Notes: generated by a model from the letters alone, not told the origin. Counted from the first letter of the stretch, positions 34,101 through 42,857 are shown. The stretch is DNA of 64,000 bases from Phycisphaerales bacterium (GCA_016710275.1 JADJXS010000001.1:2914001-2978000); one strand, 5' to 3'. Numbers and translations are program-made.

Positions 34101-34232
34101 GTTGATGCGCTGGAGCGGCCGCTGCCGCCGGAGAGCGAGTTTTTCCCGAGGGGAATTTCGCATGACGCCGCGGCGGGCGAAACCCGGTTTGAACTAAGCC
34201 CCTATCGAATTGTGTCGCTGGCGCTGCATTGA
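31119..34232 (+). CDS. Glycoside hydrolase family 38 alpha-mannosidase
   Basis: Cleaves alpha-linked mannose. The catalytic zinc motif GHAHIDTAWLWPIAETRRKC lies near residues 246-265, and QPDTFGFPASLPQIL near 360 is a further catalytic-domain motif. The nucleophile Asp is expected in the WVEPDANLPSGESLIRQ region, near residues 323-340. The 1037-residue length, N-terminal beta domain and C-terminal beta-sandwich domains fit the class II bacterial and vacuolar type. There is no signal peptide at the chosen ATG 31119, so it is cytoplasmic. It probably acts on imported mannosides. Confidence 0.93.
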   Translation: MKHDSAHHARRFAVFCEQVLAPAVIDVRQPVRVEAFATERPIPHDDAIGRTFEPVSPGWRFGPGWSGAWFRISAEIPAALVGRPAFLRFSTGTEALLWQDGQPRHGLDVNHDTAPLATAAKPGGAIIAHVEAVCSRPFGTTLFEWDDRDARARWVDPQPGCLEYCEIVGIREPVWRLWRSMEFGRELLALLPPDSERTNALRRGLDEVLRLVRPDDVAGSCSIATERFAAVLRGAGGVRGRSIAVGHAHIDTAWLWPIAETRRKCLRSFSTVLSLMDRLERFGFICSQAQQYDWVERDSPGLFERIRSRVREGRWEPIGGMWVEPDANLPSGESLIRQMLHADRLWRRQFGDSVRQCVAFQPDTFGFPASLPQILRLGGLDTFITNKLCWSDANEFPNVHFTWRGIDGTEILSHQTPGGDYNAVNTPRELLRAERTDARLNSTGAREWLTPFGYGDGGGGPTENSILYAELAGDAEGLPKLEFGRADEFCRRLHEARRADAASGRPWPVWDGELYLENHRGVLTTQAWLKRANREAERDLRLAEWLTWFGPAAPDTSVSAASAAALHGAWERLLTLQFHDILPGTSIPQVYDDARRDLAEIDAACGQVRDSALQSWVAGADTRGMKRPALVLNGASATRCAVIEHQGALHAVERIPAMGARVVDLEAGAATSHGDAPASASGRTLRNGILHAEIDEVGRIAVLRRNEGRNTAQAPLNQLVLYDDRPRHYDAWDIDPEHFTTARAVDSPAASIRVVESGGLRASIEVQRALGASSRMTQRYVLAAGSPRIEIRTTVDWHEDRTLLRALFPLDIRARSATYEIQFGTLERPAHRSNPWDAARFEVCAHRWMDVSQPGCGVALLNDGKYGHSCDGGTAGLTLLRSPRFPDPQADRGRHEFTYALQPHDGDWRAAGIDRGAEFLNTPLIVHELPRNQSGSWTEWSPVEVEAIGAGAVSVSAMKRAYDDEGRILRIAEVRGGRAAVRLRWRLPVRNVTPVDALERPLPPESEFFPRGISHDAAAGETRFELSPYRIVSLALH

Positions 34233-34318
34233 GCGGTCGGGGGACATGGCGGGCGGGCGGTTTCCCGGTAGGGCGCAGCGCGCCCGCGCGCGACCACGAG
34301 GACGGTACGATCCGCAGC

Positions 34319-35617
34319 ATGTCCGCACCCGCGCCGAAGCCCGCACCTGCGCCGACGCCGACGGCCTCTGCTGCGCCGGCTCCTTCGCAAACCCCCGTTT
34401 CCGGCCCGCCCGCCGCGCCGCCGCCCGGAATGCTCACGGCTCCGCAGCGCCCGTTCACGAGCGTGGCGATCCTGACCGCCGTCGCGATCGGCGCGGTCGT
34501 CACGTATCTCGGGCCGGTGCTGGCGCCGTTTCTTCTGGCGCTGCTGCTGTACTTCATGATCCGCCCGGCCGCGGAAGCGCTGATCCTGCGGGGGATCCGG
34601 CCGTGGCTGGCATACCTGGCGTTGTTCCTGCTCTCGACGGTTGCATTGCTGGCGATCGGGCGGGTGGTGCAGCAAAACGCCGTCGCGTTTCGCGACCGCA
34701 TCCCGCTGTATCGCGAGAATCTTGAGCGGCTGCTGGTTCAGATGGTGGGGCAGGAGGCGGTCCGGCCGACGGGCCGGCCGGCAGAGCCTGCGCCGTTGCG
34801 CACAGCGCCGCCGGTGGCGATGACGCCGCCGCTGCGGGCCCCGGACGCGGGTGGACTTGCGATGCTTGAAGGCCCGGTGCTGCCCGCGGGCACGCAGCCG
34901 ACGAGCGTGCCGGTGGATGAGCCGCCGAGCGTGAAGGAATATGTCAGCACCGGGATTCTCGACCTGTACGACATCTCCGTCCGCGACGTGCTGAACTTCG
35001 CGTGGTCGCCGGCGGTGAGTTTTCTCGAGACGCTGCTGCTGGTGTTCTTCTATCTGCTGTTCATCCTGATCAGCGCGGCGCGGCTGCCGGGGCGGGTTCG
35101 GCGGGCGTTTGACGGGGAGCGGTCGGAGACGCTGCTGACGATCGGCCGGGGCATCGCGTCGAGCATTTCGCAATATGTGAAGGTGAAGACGGCGGTCAGC
35201 TTCGGCATGGCGGCAATGGCCGCGGTGGTGATGTGGTCGTTCGGCGTGCACTACTGGCAGTTGTGGGCGTTCCTGTTTTTTGCGCTGAACTACATCACCT
35301 ACATCGGGAGCCTGTTCGCTTGTGTTCCGCCGATCGCGATTGCGTTCCTGCAGTTTGAGAACCCGCTGCAGGCGGTATTGCCGGCGATCCTGATCGGGGC
35401 GAACCGGCTGGTCTGGGTGGACTTCGTCGAGATTCGCTTTTCGGGTGAGCACCTGAACGTGGACCCGGTGCTGGTGCTGCTGGGAATCGTCTATTGGGGC
35501 TGGTTCTGGGGGGTGCTGGGGATGGTGCTGGCGGTGCCGATGCTGGTGGGTCTGAAGATCATCCTGGGCAGCTTCGAGAAGTCCCGGAAGTACGCGATTC
35601 TGATGAGCGAAGTGTGA
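34319..35617 (+). CDS. AI-2E/PerM family transporter
   Basis: The 432-residue membrane protein begins with a Pro/Ala-rich cytoplasmic tail of about 40 residues. The family core follows: paired helices VAILTAVAIGAVVTYLGPVL and AYLALFLLSTVALLAIGRVV, a periplasmic-side helical domain with a Pro-rich insert (about residues 155-205), then PAVSFLETLLLVFFYLLFIL and the C-terminal LGIVYWGWFWGVLGMVLAVP. Members export autoinducer-2 or small ions; the substrate is undefined. ATG 34319 is the first start after the overlap with the mannosidase frame. Confidence 0.88.
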   Translation: MSAPAPKPAPAPTPTASAAPAPSQTPVSGPPAAPPPGMLTAPQRPFTSVAILTAVAIGAVVTYLGPVLAPFLLALLLYFMIRPAAEALILRGIRPWLAYLALFLLSTVALLAIGRVVQQNAVAFRDRIPLYRENLERLLVQMVGQEAVRPTGRPAEPAPLRTAPPVAMTPPLRAPDAGGLAMLEGPVLPAGTQPTSVPVDEPPSVKEYVSTGILDLYDISVRDVLNFAWSPAVSFLETLLLVFFYLLFILISAARLPGRVRRAFDGERSETLLTIGRGIASSISQYVKVKTAVSFGMAAMAAVVMWSFGVHYWQLWAFLFFALNYITYIGSLFACVPPIAIAFLQFENPLQAVLPAILIGANRLVWVDFVEIRFSGEHLNVDPVLVLLGIVYWGWFWGVLGMVLAVPMLVGLKIILGSFEKSRKYAILMSEV

Positions 35618-35763
35618 CCGCGCGGCATGCTGGCCGATGCGCTTCGGCTGCGCCATAATCCAGCGGCGCAGGCCGAGCCGTGCGGCCGAGCGCCCGGCAA
35701 TCCGCATTGGCGCGCCGGGCGGCCGTGAATCCGGCCGTCGGCGTTGCCCCCGAGGGAGACAGG

Positions 35764-37482
35764 ATGAGTTCCGCCGCTGTTGGACCCGCCGTTTCGGAAT
35801 TCCCGCGCCGCTTCGTTGCGCCGGATGATCGCTTCACCAGTTGGGGCGCTGCCGAGTCATATTACCAGGCGCTTCTGGCGCGGCCGGTGAACAGCGCCGC
35901 CGAGCTGGAGCGCTGGCTGATGGACTGGTCGGAGGTCGATTCGATCTTCGAGGAGGAGGGCACCGACCGCTACATCCGCATGACCTGCGATACGACGGAT
36001 GCGGAGCGCGAGCGGCTGTACCTGGACTTCGTCGAGAACATGAAGCCGCGCCGCGAGCCGATCAGCCACAAGCTGGATGAGAAACTCACGGCGTTGGCGG
36101 GGCGCTTCGATCTGCCGCAGCGGCGATATGAAGTGCTGCTGCGCAGTGCTCGGAATTCGGTGGCGCTGTTCCGGGATGAGAACATCCCCCTGTTCACCGA
36201 AGACGACAAGCTGCGCCAGCAGTATCAGAAGATCTGCGCCGCGATGACGGTGAAGCACGACGGGCAGGAGATGACGCTGCAGCAGGTCGGGAAGCTTCAG
36301 GAGGAGCCGGATCGCACCGTTCGAGAGAGTATGTGGCGGCTGGCGGCGGATCGATTTCTCGCCGACGGGGATGCGCTGGACGGGCTGTATGACGAGATGG
36401 TGCGGCTGCGCACGCGGATCGCGCGCAACGCCGATTGCCGCAACTACCAGGAATTCGCCTTCAAGGCGATGGAGCGGTTCGATTACACACCGGGCGATTG
36501 CGCCCGGTTTCATGACACGATCGAGTCGGTGGTGGTGCCGGCGGCGGGGCGAATCCTGGACCAGCGGCGCGCGGCGCTGAAGCTGGACCGGCTGCGGCCG
36601 TGGGATCTTTCGGTGGATCCGCAGGGGCGGGCGCCGCTGCGGCCGTTCCAGACGGATGCGGAATTGAGCCGCGGCTGCCAGGAGATTTTCAACCGCGTGG
36701 AGCCGGAATTGGGGGCGGTGTATGAGACGATGACGCAGCGCGGGATGCTCGACCTGGGCAGCCGCAAGGGGAAGGCGCCGGGCGGGTATCAGGCCAATTA
36801 CGACGAACGGCGCATCCCGTTCATCTTCATGAACGCGGTGGGGACCGAGGGGGATGTGCGCACGCTGCTGCACGAGGGGGGGCACGCGTTTCACACCTGG
36901 GCATGCCGCAACGACACGTTCCTCTCCTACCGGCATTATCCGACGGAGTTCGCCGAAGTGGCGTCGATGGGGATGGAGTGCCTGGCGCTGCCGCACCTGG
37001 AGACGTTCTACGGCCCGGACACAAACCGTGCCCGCAAGCGCTTCTTCGAGGAGATCGTGCTGTTCTTCCCGTGGATGGCGCGGGTGGACGCGTTTCAGCA
37101 TCACGTCTACACGCACACCGATCTGACCCCTGAACAGCGGAAGGACTACTGGCAGACGCTCACGCGCCGCTTCTCACCGCACGTTGATTGGAACGGGCTG
37201 GAGGCGTATGACCGGCGAAGCTGGCACCGCAAGCTGCACTTCTTCGAGGTGCCGTTCTACTACGTCGAGTATGGGATTGCGCAGCTCGGGGCGCTGCAGG
37301 TGTGGCTGAATTCCAAGCGGGATTTCCGAGCCGCGGTGGCGGCGTATCGGCATGGGTTGGCGCTGGGCGGTTCGCGCCCGCTGCCGGAGCTGTTCGAGGC
37401 GGCGGGCTGCCGGTTCGATTTTTCCGAGCAGACGGTGCGGCCGCTGATTCACGCGGTGATGGAGGAGTTGGCGGGGTTGTAG
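35764..37482 (+). CDS. pepF: M3 family oligoendopeptidase F-type zinc peptidase
   Basis: A cytosolic thimet-type oligopeptidase that degrades short peptides. The zinc site HEGGHAFHTWAC (about residue 370) matches the HExxH family motif, and the third ligand Glu is expected in FAEVASMGME. The length of 572 residues is usual. ATG 35764 follows GAGGGAGACAGG; the longer frame to 35680 reads across the leader. A lone gene in the same direction as its upstream neighbour. Confidence 0.92.
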   Translation: MSSAAVGPAVSEFPRRFVAPDDRFTSWGAAESYYQALLARPVNSAAELERWLMDWSEVDSIFEEEGTDRYIRMTCDTTDAERERLYLDFVENMKPRREPISHKLDEKLTALAGRFDLPQRRYEVLLRSARNSVALFRDENIPLFTEDDKLRQQYQKICAAMTVKHDGQEMTLQQVGKLQEEPDRTVRESMWRLAADRFLADGDALDGLYDEMVRLRTRIARNADCRNYQEFAFKAMERFDYTPGDCARFHDTIESVVVPAAGRILDQRRAALKLDRLRPWDLSVDPQGRAPLRPFQTDAELSRGCQEIFNRVEPELGAVYETMTQRGMLDLGSRKGKAPGGYQANYDERRIPFIFMNAVGTEGDVRTLLHEGGHAFHTWACRNDTFLSYRHYPTEFAEVASMGMECLALPHLETFYGPDTNRARKRFFEEIVLFFPWMARVDAFQHHVYTHTDLTPEQRKDYWQTLTRRFSPHVDWNGLEAYDRRSWHRKLHFFEVPFYYVEYGIAQLGALQVWLNSKRDFRAAVAAYRHGLALGGSRPLPELFEAAGCRFDFSEQTVRPLIHAVMEELAGL

Positions 37483-37518
37483 GGGCCGGGGCCTGAGGCG
37501 CAGGCCGCGCCGGCAGGA

Positions 37519-37548
37519 CATGCCCACGCTGAGTACAGCGAGGGCATG
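37519..37548. repeat. Near-perfect 30-nt hairpin between convergent genes
   Basis: CATGCCC-A-CGCTG-AGTA-CAGCG-A-GGGCATG: twelve pairs, a single A/A mismatch and a four-base loop. It sits 36 bases behind the peptidase stop and ahead of the convergent NTF2-like gene. No T tract follows on either side. It could act as a bidirectional terminator or be one copy of a dispersed palindromic repeat. Confidence 0.7.
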
Positions 37549-37651
37549 CCACACGCTACGGGAAACGCGGCGGCCGGCCGGCCACGGGCGCGCCGCCGCG
37601 GGAGCGACCCGGGCGCGCCGCCGCGTAAGCAACCCGGGCGCGCCGAGTGCG

Positions 37652-38050
37652 TTACTTGTCGCAGGAGTAGAAGAACCGCGCCTCGCTGATCTTTCCGTTC
37701 TTGACGGTGTAGAGCGCGTGTTCGGCCATCGGCATGCGCATGCCGGCCATCGGGCCTTCGCTGCACGTGACTTCCATCTTGAATTCGATCAGGAACTGAT
37801 CGTCGTTGACGAGCGGTCGGCCGACCCACGAGCTATGCACCGTGGTGGTGCGGCACCAATGCTCGCTCATGCGCAGCAACTCGGGCTTGCCGCTGGTTAC
37901 GCGCTTGTAGGGGGAGCCGGGCATCTCCATGGCTTCGAGGTGCCGGGCGTCGTCCGCGTACAACTCCTTCATCGCGTCATCAAACTTGCCCGCGTTGCAA
38001 AGCTCGTAAAACCGGTCCGCGACCTTCTGCGTCGCCGCTGCGCTGCTCAT
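37652..38050 (-). CDS. NTF2/SnoaL-like protein
   Basis: The 132-residue protein has the cone-like alpha+beta fold signs of the NTF2-like superfamily: helix TQKVADRFYELCNAGKFDDA, then LYADDARHLEA, and paired strands in the second half (FLIEFKMEVTCSEGP and EHALYTVKNGKISEARFFYS). The fold binds or isomerises small hydrophobic compounds; many members have no known role. ATG 38050 lies behind GGGGAG. It is separated from icd by the tandem repeat at 38113. Confidence 0.82.
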   Translation of the reverse strand: MSSAAATQKVADRFYELCNAGKFDDAMKELYADDARHLEAMEMPGSPYKRVTSGKPELLRMSEHWCRTTTVHSSWVGRPLVNDDQFLIEFKMEVTCSEGPMAGMRMPMAEHALYTVKNGKISEARFFYSCDK

Positions 38051-38112
38051 CGTCAACTCCCCGTTCATTCAGCCGCCGGAATCCGCGCGAGACCGCCTCG
38101 GAGCACACGCCC

Positions 38113-38247
38113 CGGCAGGCGCTTCGCGCTGCATCGGCAGGCGCTTCGCGCTGCATCGGCAGGCGCCTCGCGCTGCATCGGCAGGCGCCTCGCGCTGCAT
38201 CGGCAGGCGCCTCGCGCTGCATCGGCAGGCGCCTCGCGCTGCATCGG
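38113..38247. repeat. Tandem repeat, six units of 22 bp
   Basis: Six consecutive copies of CGGCAGGCGCCTCGCGCTGC-AT with only a C/T change in the first two, followed by the start of a seventh (CGG). The array fills the short gap between icd (ending 38249) and the NTF2-like gene. Each unit contains a GGCGCCTCGCGC core. It is non-coding on present evidence. Confidence 0.92.
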
Positions 38248-38248
38248 T

Positions 38249-39745
38249 CTAGGCCATGTGGCGGATCACCGCCTGGCCGAACTCGCTGCACTTGACCTTC
38301 TTCACCTGCGTATCACCCTCGGCCTTCATCAGCCGCTCGAAGTCGTAGGTGACGGTCTTGGCCGAGATCGCGCCGTCCATCCCGCGGATGATCAGGTCGG
38401 CCGCCTCGCCCCAGCCCATGTAGCGGAGCATCATCTCGCCGGAGAGGATCACCGAACCGGGGTTCACCTGGTCGAGATTCGCGTACTTGGGGGCGGTGCC
38501 GTGCGTGGCCTCGAAGACGGCGTGGCCGGTGATGTAGTTGATGTTGCCGCCGGGGGCGATGCCGATGCCGCCGACCTGGGCGGCCAGCGCGTCGGAGAGA
38601 TAATCGCCGTTGAGGTTGAGGGTGGCGATCACGTCGAAATCGCGCGGGCGCGTCAGCACCTGCTGGAGCGTGATGTCGGCGATGGCGTCGCGGATCAGCA
38701 GCCGGGACTTCCACTTGCCGTCGCCGTGCGTGGGCCAGAGCGTCATGGCGGCGTCCACCTCGGCCACGACCTTCTTCCGCTGTTCCGGGGTCATCATGTC
38801 GAAGCCGGGGTCGATCATGCGGGCGTTCTCCTCCGAGGTGATCTTCGGATTCGCCTCGCGGTTGCCGAGAATCCAGCTTTCGCGCTCGGTGACGGTCTTC
38901 TCGCGGAAGAAGCGCTGCGCGATCTGGTAGCCCCAGTCCTTGAAAGCCCCCTCGGTGAATTTCATGATGTTGCCCTTGTGCACCAGCGTCACGCTGCGGC
39001 GCTTCTCGCGCAGCGCGTAGGCGATGGCCGAGTGCACGAGGCGCTCCGTCCCGAGGTAGCTGACCGGCTTGATGCCGATGCCGACGCCGAAGACGCCCTC
39101 CGCCGCTGCGTCGCGCTTCGGGCCGCCGATGGATTCGAGCTGCGACTGCCAGCGCGTCGCGGCGTCGCGGGTGCCGAAGCGGATCTTTGCGAACTCCTTC
39201 GGGAAGGTCTGCTGCCAGAAGTCCAGCACCTTCTGCGCCTCCGGCGTGCCGGCGGCGTACTCGATGCCCGCGTAGATGTCCTCCGTGTTCTCGCGGAAGA
39301 TCACCATGTCCACGTCCTGCGGGCGCTTGACCGGGCTGGGGACGCCCTTGAACCAGCGCACCGGGCGCAGGCAGACGTACAGGTCCAGCAATTGGCGCAG
39401 GGCCACATTCAGCGATCGAATGCCGCCGCCCACCGGCGTGGTGAGCGGCCCCTTGATGCCGACAATGAACTCGCGGAAGGCGTTGACCGTGTCGTCCGGC
39501 AGCCAGTTCTGGAAGCGGTTGAAGGCATCCTCGCCGGCGAAGACCTCCATCCACGCGATCTTGCGCTTCCCGCCGTAGGCGCGCTCCACCGCCGCATCGA
39601 ACACGGCGACGGAGGATTTCCAGATGTCGGGGCCGGTGCCGTCGCCGCGGATGAATGGGATGACCGGGCGGTCGGGGACGCTGAGTTTCCCGCCGCTCAT
39701 GGTGATCCGATCGCCGGCGGGGACGGTGGTGGTGGTGTAGGGCAC
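38249..39745 (-). CDS. icd: NADP-dependent isocitrate dehydrogenase
   Basis: A TCA-cycle enzyme that converts isocitrate to 2-oxoglutarate. The substrate-binding segment GGGIRSLNVALRQ, DMVIFRENTEDIYAGIEY, and the C-terminal domain ATHGTAPKYANLDQVNPGSV followed by LRYMGWGEAADL are typical of the NADP-type homodimeric E. coli family. The GTG start at 39745 lies behind AGGAGG, and the N-terminal PYTTTTVPAGDRITMSGGKL aligns with the family; the frame start at 39781 is too early. The 498-residue length includes an insertion around residues 200-290 that is larger than in E. coli. Confidence 0.94.
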   Translation of the reverse strand: MPYTTTTVPAGDRITMSGGKLSVPDRPVIPFIRGDGTGPDIWKSSVAVFDAAVERAYGGKRKIAWMEVFAGEDAFNRFQNWLPDDTVNAFREFIVGIKGPLTTPVGGGIRSLNVALRQLLDLYVCLRPVRWFKGVPSPVKRPQDVDMVIFRENTEDIYAGIEYAAGTPEAQKVLDFWQQTFPKEFAKIRFGTRDAATRWQSQLESIGGPKRDAAAEGVFGVGIGIKPVSYLGTERLVHSAIAYALREKRRSVTLVHKGNIMKFTEGAFKDWGYQIAQRFFREKTVTERESWILGNREANPKITSEENARMIDPGFDMMTPEQRKKVVAEVDAAMTLWPTHGDGKWKSRLLIRDAIADITLQQVLTRPRDFDVIATLNLNGDYLSDALAAQVGGIGIAPGGNINYITGHAVFEATHGTAPKYANLDQVNPGSVILSGEMMLRYMGWGEAADLIIRGMDGAISAKTVTYDFERLMKAEGDTQVKKVKCSEFGQAVIRHMA

Positions 39746-39936
39746 GGGGTTGCCTCCTGGGAATTTCGGAAAGCCCGGCATGATAGCCGAAGCGAGCGGC
39801 GGCCGGGGAGGCCCCGCTGCCGGGCTGGGTTCCGGCGGCGGAGGGCGTTAGCATGAGGGGCTTTGCAGCCGATGGAGACGAGGTTGCCCCGACGCGCGTC
39901 GGCGGCGATCGTCCCTGACCGCCGGAGCCGCTCGGC

Positions 39937-41427
39937 ATGTCGCAGAAGTTCACGAACACGCTCACGCGCCGCCGCGAAGAGTTCGTCCCGCTGAATCCGC
40001 CGCGGGTGGGCATGTATGTCTGCGGGCCGACGGTGTACGGGCACTCGCACCTGGGACATGCCAAGAGCTACCTGAGCTTCGACGTGATCGTGCGCTGGCT
40101 GCGCGCATCCGGCTACGAAGTGAACTACGTCCAGAACATCACCGACGTCGGCCACCTGACCGACGATGCGGACGAGGGCGAGGACAAGATCGTCGTCGAG
40201 GCGCGGAAGCGCGGGCTGCACCCGATGGCGGTGGTCGAGACGTTCATCCGCAGCTACCTCGAGGACATGGACGCGCTGAACATCCTGCGCGCCGACATCA
40301 TGCCCCGCGCTACCGGGCACATCCCCGAGCAGATCGCGATGATCCAATGCCTGATCGCGCGCGGGCACGCCTACGAAAACAACGGATCGGTGTACTTCTC
40401 CGTGGCCTCCTTTCCCGGGTACGGCAAGCTGGCCGGCCGGAAGGTGGAGGAACTGGAGGCCGGGGCGCGGGTGGAGGTCAGCGAGGAGAAGCGCCACCCG
40501 GCGGATTTCGCCCTGTGGAAGCGGGCGGAGCCGACGCACATCATGCGCTGGCCCAGCCCGTGGGGCGACGGTTTTCCGGGCTGGCACATCGAGTGCTCCG
40601 CGATGAGCCGCAAGTACCTGGGCGACACGCTGGACATTCACGGCGGCGGGATGGAGAACAAGTTCCCGCACCACGAGTGCGAGATCGCGCAGAGCGAGTG
40701 CGCCACCGGGCGGCCGTTCGTGCGCTTCTGGCTGCACAACAACATGGTGACGCTCAACGGCCAGAAGATGGGCAAGTCGCTGGGGAATGCGATCTCGCTC
40801 AAGGACGTCTTTTACGGCCGGCCGGAGGGCGTGCGCGATCGCAACGGCGCGCTGCTGCTGGACCGCACCTATGAGCCGGCGGTGGTGCGGCACTTCGTTC
40901 TGACCAGCCACTACGGCGCGCCGCTGGATTTTTCCGCCGATGCGCTGCACGGCGCGGAGAGCGGGTCATTCAAGCTGCGCGACGCGCTGGCCGCGGTGGC
41001 CGACGCCGCGGCGCGGGCGCCGGTGGATCGCCCGCCGCGCGACGCGGTGCGCGCGGCGCTGGCCGAATTCGATGTGCGCGCCACGGCCGCGATGCACGAG
41101 GACATCAACACGGCCGCGGTGATTGCCGGGCTGTTCGACCTGACGCGGCAGAGCGGCGAATGGCTGCGGGCGGGGGACGTCGGACGCGCGGATTTTGCCG
41201 CCGCCCTCTCGACGCTGCACCGCTGGACGTCGGACATCCTGGGGTTTGCGTGGCGCAGCGGGCAGGCGTCGGACAACGGGCGGGCGGACGCGGTGATCAA
41301 GATCCTGGCGGATCTGCGGCTCGAAGCGCGGCGCGACAAGAACTTCGCCCTGGGGGATGAAATCCGCAAGCGGCTGGCGGCCGCGGGGGTGGAATTGCGC
41401 GACACGCCGCAGGGCACGACCTGGTAA
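39937..41427 (+). CDS. cysS: Cysteinyl-tRNA synthetase
   Basis: Attaches cysteine to tRNA-Cys. The class I signature is VYGHSHLGHAKSYL (HIGH). Zinc-site residues include the Cys in VCGPTVYG and ECSAMSRK followed by DIHGGGMENKFPHHECEIAQ. The KMSKS-type loop is GQKMGKSLGN. The anticodon-binding domain fills the C-terminus, ending in an LRLEARRDKNFALGDEIRKR-type segment. The 496 residues are full length. Confidence 0.95.
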   Translation: MSQKFTNTLTRRREEFVPLNPPRVGMYVCGPTVYGHSHLGHAKSYLSFDVIVRWLRASGYEVNYVQNITDVGHLTDDADEGEDKIVVEARKRGLHPMAVVETFIRSYLEDMDALNILRADIMPRATGHIPEQIAMIQCLIARGHAYENNGSVYFSVASFPGYGKLAGRKVEELEAGARVEVSEEKRHPADFALWKRAEPTHIMRWPSPWGDGFPGWHIECSAMSRKYLGDTLDIHGGGMENKFPHHECEIAQSECATGRPFVRFWLHNNMVTLNGQKMGKSLGNAISLKDVFYGRPEGVRDRNGALLLDRTYEPAVVRHFVLTSHYGAPLDFSADALHGAESGSFKLRDALAAVADAAARAPVDRPPRDAVRAALAEFDVRATAAMHEDINTAAVIAGLFDLTRQSGEWLRAGDVGRADFAAALSTLHRWTSDILGFAWRSGQASDNGRADAVIKILADLRLEARRDKNFALGDEIRKRLAAAGVELRDTPQGTTW

Positions 41428-41505
41428 GCGCCGCTTGGCGGCGATTGGAATGGCTGGCGTACGCCGCCTGACCGGATGGCCGCGGCGCGCCGATAGTTGT
41501 CCTTG

Positions 41506-41733
41506 ATGACCGAGTTTGGCGAGACCGCCCCACCTGCGTCGGGAATCGCTCCCCGAGTCCCGCTGCCGCGCCCCTTCCTCGGCATCCTCTTCTCCTGCTG
41601 CGGCGTTTATGCGCGCGTCTACCGCAATATGCATCAATCCGCGTATGTCGGCGCTTGTCCGCGCTGCGGGAGCGTGGTGCGCGTCGGCATCGCTCCCGGA
41701 GGCACGTCGTCGCGCTTTTTCATTGCGGATTAG
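41506..41733 (+). CDS. Small conserved cysteine protein, zinc-binding
   Basis: The 75-residue product contains RPFLGILFSCCGVYARVYRN and, toward the C-terminus, GACPRCGSVVRVGIAPGG, ending SSRFFIAD. From memory, proteins of this pattern are widespread in planctomycetes with no assigned function. The CPRC pair and adjacent CC suggest a metal site. ATG 41506 is preferred over 41497. It is separated from the Gld-type cluster by a leader. Confidence 0.7.
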   Translation: MTEFGETAPPASGIAPRVPLPRPFLGILFSCCGVYARVYRNMHQSAYVGACPRCGSVVRVGIAPGGTSSRFFIAD

Positions 41734-41918
41734 CGCGAGCGCATCGCAGCGTGACGGGAACGGCCGCGGTTGACAGCGGTCGGTCGGCATCTACAATTCG
41801 CTCACTTTCCGAGGGTCACGCCACCGCCAGCGCCCGGTTCGGGCCGGTGGTGCGGCGAATTGTGACGGGTACAAGGCACACGGACCGTCAACCACCCGAC
41901 CAGGACGGAGGCCCGGAC

Positions 41919-42857
41919 GTGATCGAGGTGCGCAACCTCTGTAAACACTATGGCGCCCGCAAGGCCGTGGACGACATCAGCTTCACGGTGAACGATGGCG
42001 AGATTGTCGGGTTCCTCGGCCCCAACGGCGCGGGGAAGACGACCACCATCCGCATCCTCACGTGCTATCACCCCGCGACCAGCGGCAGCGCCCGGGTCGC
42101 CGGCTTTGACGTGCTGTCGCAGTCGATTCAGGTGCGTCGCCACGTCGGCTACCTGCCGGAGACGGTGCCGCTCTATCCCGAGATGCGGGTGCGCGAGTTT
42201 CTGCGGTTCCGGGGAAAGCTGCGCGGGCTGGCGCGCGGGGAGCGGGAGACCTGCATCGCGCGGGTGACGGAGCGCTGCTGGCTGGGCGAGGTGGTGGACC
42301 GCCCCATTTCGCAGCTTTCGAAGGGCTATCGGCAGCGCGTCGGGCTGGCCGATGCGCTGCTGCACAATCCGCGGGTGCTGATCCTGGATGAGCCGACGGT
42401 CGGCCTCGATCCGACGCAGATCCGCGAAACGCGTTCGCTGATCCGCGAGCTGACGCGCGATCACACGGTCATTCTCTCGAGTCACATCCTGCCGGAGGTC
42501 GAGGCGACCTGCGGGCGGATCGTGATCATCAATCGCGGGCGCGTGGTGGCCAGCGGCACGCCGCAGGAGCTGCGCAGCCGGCGCGGCGACGGAGCGGTTC
42601 ACGCGGAGGTGCGCGCCCCGGTGGAGGAGGCGCTCCAGGCGGTGCGGGAGCTGGCCAACGGGGCGAAGGTGACGGCCGATGCGGCGGACGGCTGGACGCG
42701 GCTGCGGGTGGAGGCCACCGGCGATCTGCGCGAGCCGATCTACCGGCTGAGCACGCAGCGCGGCTGGACGCTGCGCGAGCTGCGGCGCGACGCGGGGAGC
42801 CTTGAGGATTTCTTTGTTCGCATCGTGGCGGAAGCGCAGATGCAGGCCCCGCAGTAA
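41919..42857 (+). CDS. ABC transporter ATPase, GldA-type
   Basis: The 312-residue nucleotide-binding subunit starts at GTG 41919, eight bases after GGAGG (the frame from 41655 is leader). Walker A is GFLGPNGAGKTTTIRIL, the signature is LSKGYRQRVGLADALLHNP, and Walker B is VLILDEPTVGLDPTQ. The C-terminal region resembles DrrA/GldA accessory domains. It powers the permease encoded 50 bases downstream. The set with the next three genes is a Gld-type ABC system. Confidence 0.92.
   Translation: MIEVRNLCKHYGARKAVDDISFTVNDGEIVGFLGPNGAGKTTTIRILTCYHPATSGSARVAGFDVLSQSIQVRRHVGYLPETVPLYPEMRVREFLRFRGKLRGLARGERETCIARVTERCWLGEVVDRPISQLSKGYRQRVGLADALLHNPRVLILDEPTVGLDPTQIRETRSLIRELTRDHTVILSSHILPEVEATCGRIVIINRGRVVASGTPQELRSRRGDGAVHAEVRAPVEEALQAVRELANGAKVTADAADGWTRLRVEATGDLREPIYRLSTQRGWTLRELRRDAGSLEDFFVRIVAEAQMQAPQ

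Noticed and set aside
34202..35707. Minus-strand frame of 501 codons opposite the AI-2E transporter
   Set aside because: Same antisense artefact; His/Arg/Gln-rich with no fold signal.
38113..38247. CRISPR-like appearance of the 22-bp array
   Set aside because: Units are directly adjacent with no spacers and no cas genes are nearby.
37520..39856. Plus-strand frame of 778 codons opposite icd
   Set aside because: The minus strand encodes a complete isocitrate dehydrogenase; the plus frame also reads straight through the 22-bp tandem repeat.
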